Below the pieces are notes generated by a model. It saw only the letters and a program-made list of their open reading frames with translations. It was not told the origin of the DNA and did no database searches. DNA of 64,000 nt from Pseudomonas libanensis (GTDB lineage Bacteria; Pseudomonadota; Gammaproteobacteria; Pseudomonadales; Pseudomonadaceae): positions 310,001-374,000 of the forward strand of contig NZ_JYLH01000002.1 in the NCBI RefSeq assembly GCF_001439685.1. The letters run 5' to 3'. Position numbers and translations under genes: made by a program. Shown here piece by piece: positions 34,711-45,035 of the stretch (positions within the stretch are counted from its first letter, which is position 1; each line of letters starts with the position of its first letter).

Positions 34711-36033
34711 CTAGCGGATCTGGTGTTTGTGCAGCAACCGGTAGAACGTCGGCCGGGAAATCCCCAGCACACGGGCGGCGACACTCAGGTTGTCGCTGTG
34801 CCGGTTGAGCACATCGCACAGCGCCTGGCGTTCGGCGCGATGCTTGTAGTCTTCCAGTGTCGCCATCGGTGCCGAAAGGGCCTGTTGGCCTTGCAAGCCC
34901 AGATCAACGGCTTCGATCTGGCGCCCTTCGGCCAACACCAGGCCGCGGCGCACGCGGTTGGCCAGTTCCCGCACATTGCCCGGCCAAGGGTGTTGCCCCA
35001 TCGCTACCAGCGCGTCCTCGCTGAAACTGCGCGGGCGCCGACCGGTTTCCCGGCTATAGAAACGCGAAAAGTGGTTGGCCAGCATCGCCACGTCGCCATG
35101 GCGCTCGCGCAAAGGCGCAGTGACCACTTGCAGGACATTCAGGCGGTAATACAGGTCTTCGCGAAAGGTGCCCTTCTCCACCGCAGCTTCGAGGTCGACA
35201 TGGGTCGCGGCAAGCACCCGCACATCCACCGGGATCGGCTGACTGCCGCCGACGCGCTCGATGTGTTTTTCCTGCAGGAAACGCAAAAGGTTGGCTTGCA
35301 GCTCCAGCGGTAGGTCACCGATTTCATCCAGGAACAGCGTGCCACCGTTGGCGGCCTCAATACGCCCCACCTTGCGCTGATGAGCGCCGGTGAACGCGCC
35401 TTTTTCATGGCCGAACAGCTCGGATTGGATCAGGTGTTCAGGGATAGCGCCGCAATTGATTGCCACGAACGGTTTAGCGTGCCGTTGGGATTGCCGATGC
35501 AAGGTCTTGGCCACCAGTTCTTTACCGGTGCCGCTGTCGCCGCGGATCAACACAGGGGATTCAGTGGGGGCCAACTTGGCCAACAATTTGCGCAGTTCAC
35601 GAATGGGGCGACTGTCGCCCAACAGCTCGTGGGGCTCATCCACAGGCGCGTAACCCTTGCCACGCAGGCGCGCCATGCCGAACGCACGGCCGATGGTCAC
35701 CTGGACTCGGGACACATCGAACGGCAAGGTATGAAAGTCGAAGAACCATTCACAGACAAAATCACCGACGTTCTGCAGGCGTAGTACATCCTGGCTGAGG
35801 ACAGCAATCCACTCGGTGCCGCTGCGGCCAATTAATTCCTTGACCGCTTCAGGGCGCTCCAGATGGCTGGGCTGCAAGCGCAGCAGGCCCACGTCGCAGG
35901 AGCGCTCACCTACCGCCTGCAAGGCACAACTGTCCACTTCCCAGCCGGCGGTGCGCAAGCCGGGCAATAAGTCGTGGCAGTCGCCACAGGGGTCGACCAC
36001 CAGCAAGCGACGTTGGACGGGTGTCACAAGCAT
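34711..36033 (-). CDS. Sigma-54-dependent enhancer-binding protein next to fap
   Basis: A 440-aa activator with a VpsR-like, receiver-shaped N-terminal domain (about 8-115) lacking a clear phosphoacceptor Asp, an AAA+ domain (about 138-370) with Walker A GDSGTGKE (165-172), the sigma-54 contact loop GAFTGA (212-217) and Walker B GTLFLDEIGD (231-240), and a C-terminal Fis-type HTH (ARVLGISRPTFYRLLHKH). The intact GAFTGA loop says it works with RpoN. It converges on the fap operon, whose promoter is sigma-54 type, so control of fap is a natural inference. I recall a report of an EBP called BrfA controlling Fap in P. fluorescens in response to c-di-GMP; identity with it is unverified. RBS AAGGAG. 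Confidence 0.92.
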   Translation of the reverse strand: MLVTPVQRRLLVVDPCGDCHDLLPGLRTAGWEVDSCALQAVGERSCDVGLLRLQPSHLERPEAVKELIGRSGTEWIAVLSQDVLRLQNVGDFVCEWFFDFHTLPFDVSRVQVTIGRAFGMARLRGKGYAPVDEPHELLGDSRPIRELRKLLAKLAPTESPVLIRGDSGTGKELVAKTLHRQSQRHAKPFVAINCGAIPEHLIQSELFGHEKGAFTGAHQRKVGRIEAANGGTLFLDEIGDLPLELQANLLRFLQEKHIERVGGSQPIPVDVRVLAATHVDLEAAVEKGTFREDLYYRLNVLQVVTAPLRERHGDVAMLANHFSRFYSRETGRRPRSFSEDALVAMGQHPWPGNVRELANRVRRGLVLAEGRQIEAVDLGLQGQQALSAPMATLEDYKHRAERQALCDVLNRHSDNLSVAARVLGISRPTFYRLLHKHQIR

Positions 36034-36367
36034 GACGACTCCTTGGCGCCAGTTTTATTAAAGTTATTAAGAAACAAGGGTTTGTGGCGCGTGGCTGTAA
36101 CCCTAGCAAGATATTGACGCCTGGCTTGTACCATTTCGCTATAAGTGCGGGCAAAAAGCCATGTAGCTCTCACAAGTTGCTGGCGGTCGAAACTTTCATT
36201 CGGCTTTCAAAACAGGCATTTAGATGATGTTAATCAGGGAAAGTTAAAATTTCTTGCTCTAGCATGTGACCCGCACCCCATCATCGTGCATCAGTACAAG
36301 TAACCCACCGCACGGTCAGCCCAACCGCCGGTACTCACTTGAATGGGCATACAGAGAGAAGACCCAA

Positions 36368-36628
36368 ATGAACGCTCCGCTGCGCATCAACGAAGCTCTT
36401 TTGATTGCAGACCGTGCCTTCCAACCCTTCCAGTGCGTGGCCTGGCACGATGGCAATGGCGCCCTCAGCCTGAGCGTCATCGACCGTACCAATACCCGTA
36501 TCGGCAGCAAACAGCTGTCATCGAAGACTTATACCGATCCAGCGCAATTGGAAAACCTGTTGTTGCAGGCCCGCGCCGAGCTCGATAAAGATGGCTACCA
36601 GTTGCAGCACTGGGCAATGCCGAAGTAA
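36368..36628 (+). CDS. Small conserved hypothetical protein (86 aa)
   Basis: An 86-aa soluble protein, MNAPLRINEALLIADRAFQP at the N-terminus and ending GYQLQHWAMPK; alternating beta and helical segments, no signal peptide. I do not recognise a domain. It is divergent from the sigma-54 activator across 334 bp (36034-36367), a gap with AT-rich stretches suited to two promoters but no further gene that I can support. The in-frame upstream extension is ignored because it is not protein-like. Confidence 0.72.
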   Translation: MNAPLRINEALLIADRAFQPFQCVAWHDGNGALSLSVIDRTNTRIGSKQLSSKTYTDPAQLENLLLQARAELDKDGYQLQHWAMPK

Positions 36629-36638
36629 TTCACTACAA

Positions 36639-36675
36639 CAACTTCCAGCCCTTGGGAAACACAGGCTGGAAGTTG
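36639..36675. terminator. Hairpin between convergent genes
   Basis: Perfect 12-bp stem CAACTTCCAGCC / GGCTGGAAGTTG with a 13-base loop, placed 10 bp after the 86-aa gene and 18 bp before the end of the convergent HAD gene. No clear U-tract, so termination efficiency is uncertain. Confidence 0.6.
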
Positions 36676-36693
36676 TGCAGCGAGACTTCAGAT

Positions 36694-37514
36694 TTAACGT
36701 GCCGCGAGAATAAACCGTTCGAACGCCTCGGCAGCGCCGTCGTCGATATTGCTGCCGGTCACCACATTGGCCTGGCGTTTGACGGTTTCTTCGGCCTGGC
36801 CCATGGCAATGGACAAACCGGCTACATGAAACATCGCCGGATCGTTGCCGCCGTCGCCGATGGCGGCGGTCTGTTCAAGCGGCACCCCAAGGTGCGCGGC
36901 CAGGGTTTTCAAGGCTTCGCCCTTGTTGGCCAGCATCGCCGTCACGTCCAGGTACACCGGTTGCGAACGTGACACCTGGGCCAACCCTTGCACCTTCGGC
37001 TGCAATTGCGCCTCCAGCTCCACCAGCAACTGTGTGTTATTGCTCGCGGCGACGATCTTGTCGACCCGATCCAGGTAGGGCTCGAAACTTTCCACTACCA
37101 CCGGCCCATACCCCAGACCGTCGGCTTCGCGCTGCACCATGGGCCCGGGCGGATCACGGCGCAGCCAGTCGCCGTCGGCGAACACCCAGACTTCCACGTC
37201 CGGCTCGGCCGAAAACAGCGCCAATGTCACTAACGCCGCTTCCGCCGGCAGGTGGTGGGCCACCAGGATGCTGCCATCCGGGTTGATCAAGGTACCGCCG
37301 TTGAATCCCGCCACCGGCACGTCGATACCGAAGGTCTCGATCAGGTGCAACATGGCCTTGGGCGGACGCCCGCTGGCCAGGCTGAAAAGCACCCCGGTTT
37401 CACGCATCGCACGAATCGCGTCGGCAGTACGCTGACTGAGGCTGTGGTCGGGATGCAATAAGGTCCCGTCCACATCGCTGAGAACAAATCGGATGGGGTG
37501 GATCGCCGCATCAC

Positions 37515-37518
<4 letters not shown>
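36694..37518 (-). CDS. Cof-type HAD-IIB phosphatase
   Basis: A 274-aa HAD hydrolase. Motif I is LSDVDGTLLHPD (nucleophile Asp near 14), motif II SLASGRPP, motif III Lys in NKGEALK, and motif IV AIGDGGNDPAMF; the C2B cap lies between. Cof proteins dephosphorylate sugar phosphates or similar metabolites. It overlaps the end of zwf by 4 bp (ATGA) and is the last gene of the gnd-zwf operon, so a sugar-phosphate substrate is plausible. Confidence 0.9.
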
Positions 37519-39034
<1,516 letters not shown>

Positions 39035-39038
<4 letters not shown>

Positions 39039-40018
39039 TTTTTTGAAGTCTCCACATGGCCGCCAAAGCCGAAGCGCATGGCAGACAGCATTTTGTCACC
39101 GTAGGTGCTCTGCTGGCGGGAACGGAAACGCGCAAACAACGACGTCGACAGCACCGGTACCGGCACCGCCTGTTCCATGGCCGCTTCGATGGTCCAGCGA
39201 CCTTCACCGCTGTCGGCCACGGAACCTGAGTAGCCATCGAGCTTCGGATCGGTGGCCAGGGCGTCGGCGGTCAGGTCCAGCAGCCAGGACGACACCACGC
39301 TGCCACGGCGCCAGACTTCGGCGATATCGGCAACGTTGAGGTCGAAACGCTGGTCTTCCGGCAGGTTTTCCGAGTTCTTGGTCTTGAGGATGTCAAAACC
39401 TTCGGCAAACGCCTGCATCATTCCGTACTCGATGCCATTATGGATCATCTTGACGAAGTGACCGGAGCCCGCTGGGCCTGCATGGATATAACCGTGCTCG
39501 GCACGCGGGTCGGCAGACGGCGAACGGTCCTTGGTGCGCGGGATGTTGCCCATACCCGGCGCCAGGCTCTTGAAGATCGGGTCAAGGCGCTGCACCGTCT
39601 CGACGTCGCCGCCGATCATCATGCAGTAGCCACGTTCCAGACCCCAGACGCCACCCGAAGTGCCGACGTCGACGTAGTGCAGGCCCTTTTCCGCCAGGGC
39701 CTTGGCGCGACGCACGTCGTCCTTGTAGTTGGTGTTGCCGCCGTCGATGATCACATCACCGTCTTCGAGCAACTCACTCAGCGCATTGATGGTGTCTTCA
39801 GTGGGCGCGCCCGCCGGCAACATTACCCACACAGCACGGGGCTTTTGCAGGCCGGCCACCAGGGCTTTCAAGTCGGCGACGCCAGTAGCGCCCTCCTCGC
39901 TCAGGCCTTTGACAAAGGCTTCGTTACGGTCGTATACAACGGTGGTATGCCCATTGAGCATCAGGCGCCGCGCAATGTTACCGCCCATGCGGCCTAGTCC
40001 GATAATCCCCAGTTGCAT
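39035..40018 (-). CDS. gnd: 6-phosphogluconate dehydrogenase, decarboxylating (short form)
   Basis: A 327-aa enzyme that converts 6-phosphogluconate to ribulose 5-phosphate and CO2. Coenzyme motif [17 protein letters not shown] at the N-terminus; [11 protein letters not shown] and [20 protein letters not shown] carry substrate contacts, and [16 protein letters not shown] holds the catalytic Lys. It belongs to the short (GndA/YqeC, about 300-330 aa) type, not the 470-aa form. First gene of the gnd-zwf-HAD operon. The 259 bp upstream hold no other gene that I can support. Confidence 0.95.
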
Positions 40019-40277
40019 GTGCTGATGCTCCTAACTGCTAAAAAATGTGTGCCATAGTTTATAGCGCAATGAGGCTAATGAGGGTTAGTCCAGAGCGGAT
40101 CCGTGTAGTTTCATGACAAAAAAATTGCCATCGTTTCACCATCACCCCCGAAAAAGTCACACGACCGCGAAAAATAAAAAAGTTCCCTTGTCTCGCAAAA
40201 GAATTCAAACTTGCTCCCGACTGTTGCTGGAAACCTGTTCCGGCACCGCGATCTACCGGCTATTTGCGAGGTAAGCA

Positions 40278-40454
40278 ATGAGCACAGCACAGATGACCCG
40301 CCCGCCACAGACCCTCTATGTCAGCATCCGTCGCGATGAATTGCGTCAGTTGAAAGACGAGCGTGATCAGTTGCAGCAGGAAGTCCTGCGCCTGCGCCTG
40401 CACCTTCAAGCCCAGCTGGAGCAAGCTTCTGATGCCAAGCCCTTACTCTGCTGA
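40278..40454 (+). CDS. Small coiled-coil protein (58 aa)
   Basis: A 58-codon frame starting MSTAQMTRPPQTLYVSIRRD and ending DAKPLLC. Its middle is a strongly predicted coiled coil with heptad Leu residues (ELRQLKDERDQLQQEVLRLR region). A GAGGT RBS lies 7 bp upstream of the ATG. It has no signal or membrane helix, and I do not know its function. A weak hairpin follows at 40491-40509. Codon use and heptad pattern make a real gene likely. Confidence 0.6.
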   Translation: MSTAQMTRPPQTLYVSIRRDELRQLKDERDQLQQEVLRLRLHLQAQLEQASDAKPLLC

Positions 40455-40600
40455 GCAGGTGCCTGCGCGCGCTGTAAGGTAATACCTACAGAAAACTCAC
40501 AAAGTTTTCACATTCCACTCCCGATACTCCCGTTCCGCGATGCCGCTCACTTCCTGGGCGGCCCGATGTCGCGCGCCTGTTGCGCGACAATCATTCTCTG

Positions 40601-42355
40601 ATGGGGCGCTGGATGGCGATGTTCAAACGCAGCACGACGACTGCGAAAGGCTTTGATTGGGCCGGCCTTGGCTGGTTATTTCTGTTTTTCTGGTATTTCT
40701 CGGGTATTACCCAACTGTTAATCCAACTGACCGGCACCTCCGGCTTCAGTGGTTTCCGCCAAGCCTTCTTCATGAGTGCGCTGTGGCTGGCGCCAATGTT
40801 GCTGTTCCCGCGTCGTACGCGCCTGCTTGCCGCACTGATCGGCGTGGTGCTGTGGGCCTGCTCCATGGCGAGCCTGGGTTATTTCTTCATTTACCAGCAG
40901 GAATTTTCCCAGAGCGTCATCTTCATCATGTTCGAATCGAACATCTCTGAAGCCGGCGAATACGCGACCCAATATTTTGCCTGGTGGATCGTACTGGCAT
41001 TTATTGCCCACACCGCCTTCGCCATTTTCCTCTGGACACGCCTGCGCCCTGTTTACCTGCCGCGCGGCCAGTCGATCGTGGCAGCGGTGGCCATCGTCCT
41101 GGCTGTTGTGGGCTACCCGCTGGTCAAGCAGATCGCTACCAGCGAAACCATGGAATTGGCCATCGACCGTTTCGAGACCCGTATCGAACCGGCCGTGCCT
41201 TGGCAGATGATCGTCGCCTACCGTCGCTACACCGAACAGCTGGACAATATGCAAGGCATGCTGAACAGTGCCAGCCAGATCCCGCCATTGAAGAACCTCA
41301 AGGACAGCATGGCCGGCCAGCCGTCCACCCTGGTACTGGTGATCGGCGAGTCCACCAACCGCCAACGCATGAGCCTCTACGGTTACCCGCGCAATACCAC
41401 GCCAGAGCTGGACAAGCTGCGCGACCAACTGGCCGTGTTCGACAATGTCATCACCCCGCGCCCCTACACTATTGAAGCGCTGCAACAGGTGCTGACCTTT
41501 GCCGACGAAGAAAACCCGGACCTGTACCTCAAGACGCCGTCGATCGTCAGCGTAATGAAGCAGGCCGGCTACAAGACCTTCTGGATCACCAACCAGCAGA
41601 CCATGACCAAACGCAACACCATGCTCACGACCTTTTCCGAACAGGCCGACGAACAGGTGTACTTGAATAACAACCGCAACCAGAACGCCCGTCAGTATGA
41701 CGGCGATGTGCTGGCGCCGTTCTCCAAGGCCCTGGCCGATACCGCTGAGCGCAAGTTCATCGTGGTGCACCTGCTGGGCACTCACATGAGCTATCAGTAC
41801 CGCTACCCGCCGACCTTCGACAAGTTCACCGACCGCCAGGGCGTGCCCGCGGGTGTCAGCGATGCGCAGTTGCCGACGTACAACAGCTATGACAACGCCG
41901 TGCTGTACAACGACTTCGTGGTCTCCAGCCTGATCAAGGACTACGCCAAGACCGACCCCAATGGTTTCCTGTTGTACCTCTCGGACCATGGCGAAGATGT
42001 GTTCGATTCTGCCGGCCACGACACCCTGGGCCGCAACGAAGGCAAGCCGACTGCGCCGATGTACACCATCCCGTTCATGGCCTACGCCTCACCGAAGTGG
42101 CGCGAAAGCCACGACTGGAGCTTCGCCGGCGACCTGCAGCGGCCTTACAGCAGCTCGCAGCTGATTCACACCTGGGCCGACATGGCCGGCTTGAGTTTTG
42201 ACGAGCTGGACCATAGCAAGAGCCTGGTCAGCGACAGCTTCAAGCCACGCCCCTTGCTGATCGGCAACCCTTACGAAACCAAGCAGAAGGCGTTGATCGA
42301 CTTCAGCCTGATCAAGCCGAAGAAGGCCGATAGCAGTGAAGTGGTGTTGAAGTAA
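40601..42355 (+). CDS. cptA: Phosphoethanolamine transferase (CptA/EptC family)
   Basis: A 584-aa inner-membrane protein with five N-terminal membrane helices (to about residue 190) and a large periplasmic sulfatase-fold catalytic domain. The nucleophile Thr lies in LVIGESTNRQRMSLYGYPR, and metal ligands in YLSDHGEDVFD and later His residues. Such enzymes add phosphoethanolamine to lipopolysaccharide core or lipid A. Several starts are in frame; the first ATG is chosen, but ATGs at 40613 and 40619 are equally near the first helix and none has a strong RBS. Confidence 0.88.
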   Translation: MGRWMAMFKRSTTTAKGFDWAGLGWLFLFFWYFSGITQLLIQLTGTSGFSGFRQAFFMSALWLAPMLLFPRRTRLLAALIGVVLWACSMASLGYFFIYQQEFSQSVIFIMFESNISEAGEYATQYFAWWIVLAFIAHTAFAIFLWTRLRPVYLPRGQSIVAAVAIVLAVVGYPLVKQIATSETMELAIDRFETRIEPAVPWQMIVAYRRYTEQLDNMQGMLNSASQIPPLKNLKDSMAGQPSTLVLVIGESTNRQRMSLYGYPRNTTPELDKLRDQLAVFDNVITPRPYTIEALQQVLTFADEENPDLYLKTPSIVSVMKQAGYKTFWITNQQTMTKRNTMLTTFSEQADEQVYLNNNRNQNARQYDGDVLAPFSKALADTAERKFIVVHLLGTHMSYQYRYPPTFDKFTDRQGVPAGVSDAQLPTYNSYDNAVLYNDFVVSSLIKDYAKTDPNGFLLYLSDHGEDVFDSAGHDTLGRNEGKPTAPMYTIPFMAYASPKWRESHDWSFAGDLQRPYSSSQLIHTWADMAGLSFDELDHSKSLVSDSFKPRPLLIGNPYETKQKALIDFSLIKPKKADSSEVVLK

Positions 42356-42444
42356 TCCTGGGCTCGGCGACAGAACAATACAATCATTCTCGTTCGAGCC
42401 TGAAGTTCTTCATCCCCTTGCTTATTTGTACCCTGCCCTGCCCA

Positions 42445-42484
42445 GTGCCTGCGAAGTTAACAAAACTGTTAACTTCGCAGGCAC
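42445..42484 (+). terminator. Intrinsic terminator-like hairpin downstream of cptA
   Basis: Perfect 17-bp stem (left arm GTGCCTGCGAAGTTAAC, right arm its exact complement) with a 6-base loop, followed by only TTT. It lies 90 bp beyond the cptA stop. The long perfect arms are unusual for a plain terminator. Confidence 0.7.
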
Positions 42485-42583
42485 TTTGCGTTAACTCCCA
42501 CTTAATAAGATACGGCCATAGTCGCTCCATGCTTCTGATCAAGGAACGGCCAGACACTTATCACTCTTAATGGGAATACCGCG

Positions 42584-42796
42584 ATGAAACTCTCGACCTT
42601 GATGCTTGCCAGCCTGATGACACTGACTTCCGCCGCCGCTTTCGCAGAAGGCGGTTCAGAGCGTTCGAAGGAGTTCTACCAGAACTTCAGCTTCATTCAG
42701 CAACAAACCCATGGCGCAGCTGAACAGCGAATGGCCTCCGCCGACGGCAAAACCTTGAAGGTCGACACCGTCAACGAAGAACAACCGAACAGTTGA
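42584..42796 (+). CDS. Small periplasmic protein, PtrA N-terminal-like
   Basis: A 70-aa exported protein: signal peptide 1-21 ending AFA, then a mature 49-residue chain EGGSERSKEFYQNFSFIQQQ with little other structure. The Gly-Gly-Ser-Glu/Asp-Arg start followed by a short helix resembles the small Pseudomonas proteins annotated as PtrA N-terminal domain proteins; I hold this loosely. It has its own promoter gap and terminator. Confidence 0.72.
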   Translation: MKLSTLMLASLMTLTSAAAFAEGGSERSKEFYQNFSFIQQQTHGAAEQRMASADGKTLKVDTVNEEQPNS

Positions 42797-42857
42797 TTTA
42801 ATGTTTATTTAATCCGCAACACCCTGCGCCACTCCGCTCCGTTGGCAAAGGTGTATT

Positions 42858-42884
42858 GGGCGCCAATTAACGGCGCCCTTTTTT
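42858..42884 (+). terminator. Rho-independent terminator
   Basis: Stem GGGCGCC / GGCGCCC with a 7-base loop AATTAAC and a run of six T. It ends the transcript of the small periplasmic protein gene. Confidence 0.93.
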
Positions 42885-42897
42885 CGCTTGGCCTTTA

Positions 42898-43389
42898 TTA
42901 AAGCGACTTGCTCCAGAACAACATACGCCCATGCTTCGGATCAAATACTGAATCATCGAAACCAAACTTTCGGTAGGCCGACTGTGCCAGCTCATTACCT
43001 TCAAGCACTTCCAGGGTGATCTTGCAGCAGCCGCGCTGCCGAGCGATTTCCTCGACCTTCTGCAGCATTTTCTGACTCAACCCCAAGCCACGAAACCTAT
43101 CCATCACCACCACGTCGTGGACATTGACCAGCGGGCGGCAGGCAAAGGTTGAGAAACCTTCAAAACAGTTGACCAACCCCGCCGGTTCGCCACCGACAAA
43201 CGCCAGGACGCTGAACGCGTGTGGGCGCTTGGCCAACTCGGCAGGCAGCTGCTGCAAGAGATCGGCCGGCAAGGTGTGGCCGCCGCCCATCGAATCTTCA
43301 GCATAATGATTGAGCAACAGGCCAATGGCATCGGCATGCACGGCGTTGGTGTAGCTGGCTTGCAGCACCAGGATGTCTGGGGTGTCCAT
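42898..43389 (-). CDS. GNAT-family N-acetyltransferase
   Basis: A 163-aa acetyl-CoA-dependent acetyltransferase. The acetyl-CoA binding motif A is VVVMDRFRGLGLSQKMLQKV (about 91-110), with an R-x-x-G-x-G/L loop, and motif B is ITLEVLEGNELAQSAYRKFGF. The substrate is unknown. I start at the ATG giving MDTPDILVLQ, which has AGGAAGG upstream, rather than seven codons earlier. Confidence 0.88.
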   Translation of the reverse strand: MDTPDILVLQASYTNAVHADAIGLLLNHYAEDSMGGGHTLPADLLQQLPAELAKRPHAFSVLAFVGGEPAGLVNCFEGFSTFACRPLVNVHDVVVMDRFRGLGLSQKMLQKVEEIARQRGCCKITLEVLEGNELAQSAYRKFGFDDSVFDPKHGRMLFWSKSL

Positions 43390-43554
43390 TTCCTTCCTCG
43401 ATAACGACAACCAGGGATTCGTTTCCCTTTGAGAGCTGCGATTGTAAGCGCGGAGTCGACAACAGATGAAGGAGATTAACTACAAATGCCCGACAGAAAT
43501 CGCGAAGGTTGAACGCATCAAAACCTGCAAACATCCCTGAAACGGCGAATTTTC

Positions 43555-44661
43555 CTAGACGGCGAAGCGTTGCAACTGCATCGCCTGCAAACGGCTCAGG
43601 GTGCGACGGAAAGGAAACTCCAGGTAGCCTTCGGTGTAAAGGCTCTCCAATGGCACTGCGGCGTCGATAAAGAGCGGCACCTTGCGGTCGTAGCATTCGT
43701 CCACCAACGCGATAAAGCGTCGCACGCTGTCATCGTGTACCGACAGCTGCGGCAATTCGCGATCCCCCGCCTCCACACGTTCGACACCGTCCTCGGTGCC
43801 ACGGGCAATCCGCCCGGCACGCTTTTGTGCGCTGAGGTTGGGCACGTCGCCCAGCAGGATGGCCTGGTAGCGATCACACAGCAGCATAAAGTCCATGGCG
43901 GCCAGGGGCTGTTCGCACAGCTCGGCATAGCGGCACCAGAGCACCCTGTCACTGGCCTGTACCGCCACGATAGAACGGTGACCTACGCTCACTGCCCCGC
44001 TGACCACACGCTGCCCCAGGCTTAATTGCTTGAACACCGCAGCCATTGCAGCCGGCTGGTTCACCCAGTAACGCTGCAGGCCCGCTCCGGGATGCAAGCG
44101 ATGGTCCTCGCCGCCGTCCACTGCCACCACCTGCATGTGCCGCTGGAGTGCAACGATGCCCGGCAGGAAACGCTCGCGATTGAACCCATCGGCGTATAGC
44201 TGATCGGGCGGCTGGTTGGAGGTGCACACCATCACCATGCCCTCCTCAAACATCACCTGGAACAGGCGACCAAGGATGATCGCGTCACCAATGTCATTCA
44301 CAAACAGCTCATCGAAGCACAGCACCCGCACCTCCCGACTCAACTCCCGGGCCAACGCCTGCAACGGATCCTGGGTTCCCGTGAGCTGGAACAAACGTTG
44401 GTGAACCCACCCCATGAAGTGATGAAAATGCTGGCGTCGTGCGCGAATACGCAGGCTTTGGTAGAACTGGTCCATCAGCCAGGTCTTGCCGCGGCCTACC
44501 GGCCCCCACAGGTAAACCCCGGTCACCGGCGAGCGGCCTTGGTGCAGTGCCGCATGGCAGGTTTGCAGGGCTTGCACCGCCAAGCGCTGGGCGTCGTCGG
44601 AAACGAAACCTTGCTGGGCGATGGCGTGTTGGTAAGCGGCGAGCGGCGAGTCGAAAGTCAT
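43555..44661 (-). CDS. ZapE/AFG1-family cell-division ATPase
   Basis: A 368-aa P-loop ATPase. Walker A is VYLWGPVGRGKTWLMDQFY (about 48-66); FHHFMGWVH follows, and Walker B is VLCFDELFVNDIGDA (about 113-127) with sensor motif VCTSNQPPDQLY. ZapE is a Z-ring associated ATPase acting on FtsZ in E. coli. Pseudomonads often carry more than one member of this family, so I leave the symbol blank. The gene stands alone between a GNAT gene and a repeat-filled gap. Confidence 0.9.
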   Translation of the reverse strand: MTFDSPLAAYQHAIAQQGFVSDDAQRLAVQALQTCHAALHQGRSPVTGVYLWGPVGRGKTWLMDQFYQSLRIRARRQHFHHFMGWVHQRLFQLTGTQDPLQALARELSREVRVLCFDELFVNDIGDAIILGRLFQVMFEEGMVMVCTSNQPPDQLYADGFNRERFLPGIVALQRHMQVVAVDGGEDHRLHPGAGLQRYWVNQPAAMAAVFKQLSLGQRVVSGAVSVGHRSIVAVQASDRVLWCRYAELCEQPLAAMDFMLLCDRYQAILLGDVPNLSAQKRAGRIARGTEDGVERVEAGDRELPQLSVHDDSVRRFIALVDECYDRKVPLFIDAAVPLESLYTEGYLEFPFRRTLSRLQAMQLQRFAV

Positions 44662-44772
44662 GCCCGCCAGTATGACTTACGCGCAGATATCCAGCCGTGA
44701 AATCTTCGTTGTTTGCCCCAAAGGGCCGGGAGCAACGTTAATAGCCGAGTGGTGGGGCAAGTGCGTTTTGGT

Positions 44773-44915
44773 GGTTACTTTTGCGCTTTTTAAAAGTGAC
44801 CCGCTGTAAAAGCGGAACCCTAAGTGGCCGTTACCGCAGGAATGGATATGTACTCGGTCTGATCCAACATCTTGGTCGGCTGTCAGGCCGCCATCGGGGG
44901 CAAGCCCCCTCCCAC
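44773..44915. repeat. Composite intergenic repeat, copy 2 (inverted relative to copy 1)
   Basis: Reverse-complement match of the unit at 19715-19877: GGTTACTTTTG, AACCCTAAGTGGCCGTTACC, GATATGTACTCGGTCT, TCGGCTGTCAGGCCGCCATC, then the REP CAAGCCCCCTCCCAC. A second, decayed REP-like piece follows at about 44950-44995. The gap 44662-45035 holds only these repeats. Confidence 0.82.
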
Positions 44916-45035
44916 ATTTGGATCGCGGGGCATCCGTTAGTTAGCGTTCGGCTGTCAGGCCCCAGCGGAACCAAGCCCCCCTACATTTGGATTGAAGACC
45001 ACCCGCGCAATAGCCGCCGGCGGCCCCCCCCCTAC

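Noticed and set aside
36034..36367. Second sigma-54 promoter upstream of the EBP gene
   Set aside because: A TGGCTTTTTGCC stretch on the minus strand has the GG and GC at the wrong spacing for a -24/-12 element.
43486..43512. Eight-codon ORF with a strong GGAG site upstream
   Set aside because: It has a good RBS but lies between two minus-strand genes and does not lead into a gene on its strand, so a leader peptide role is not supported.
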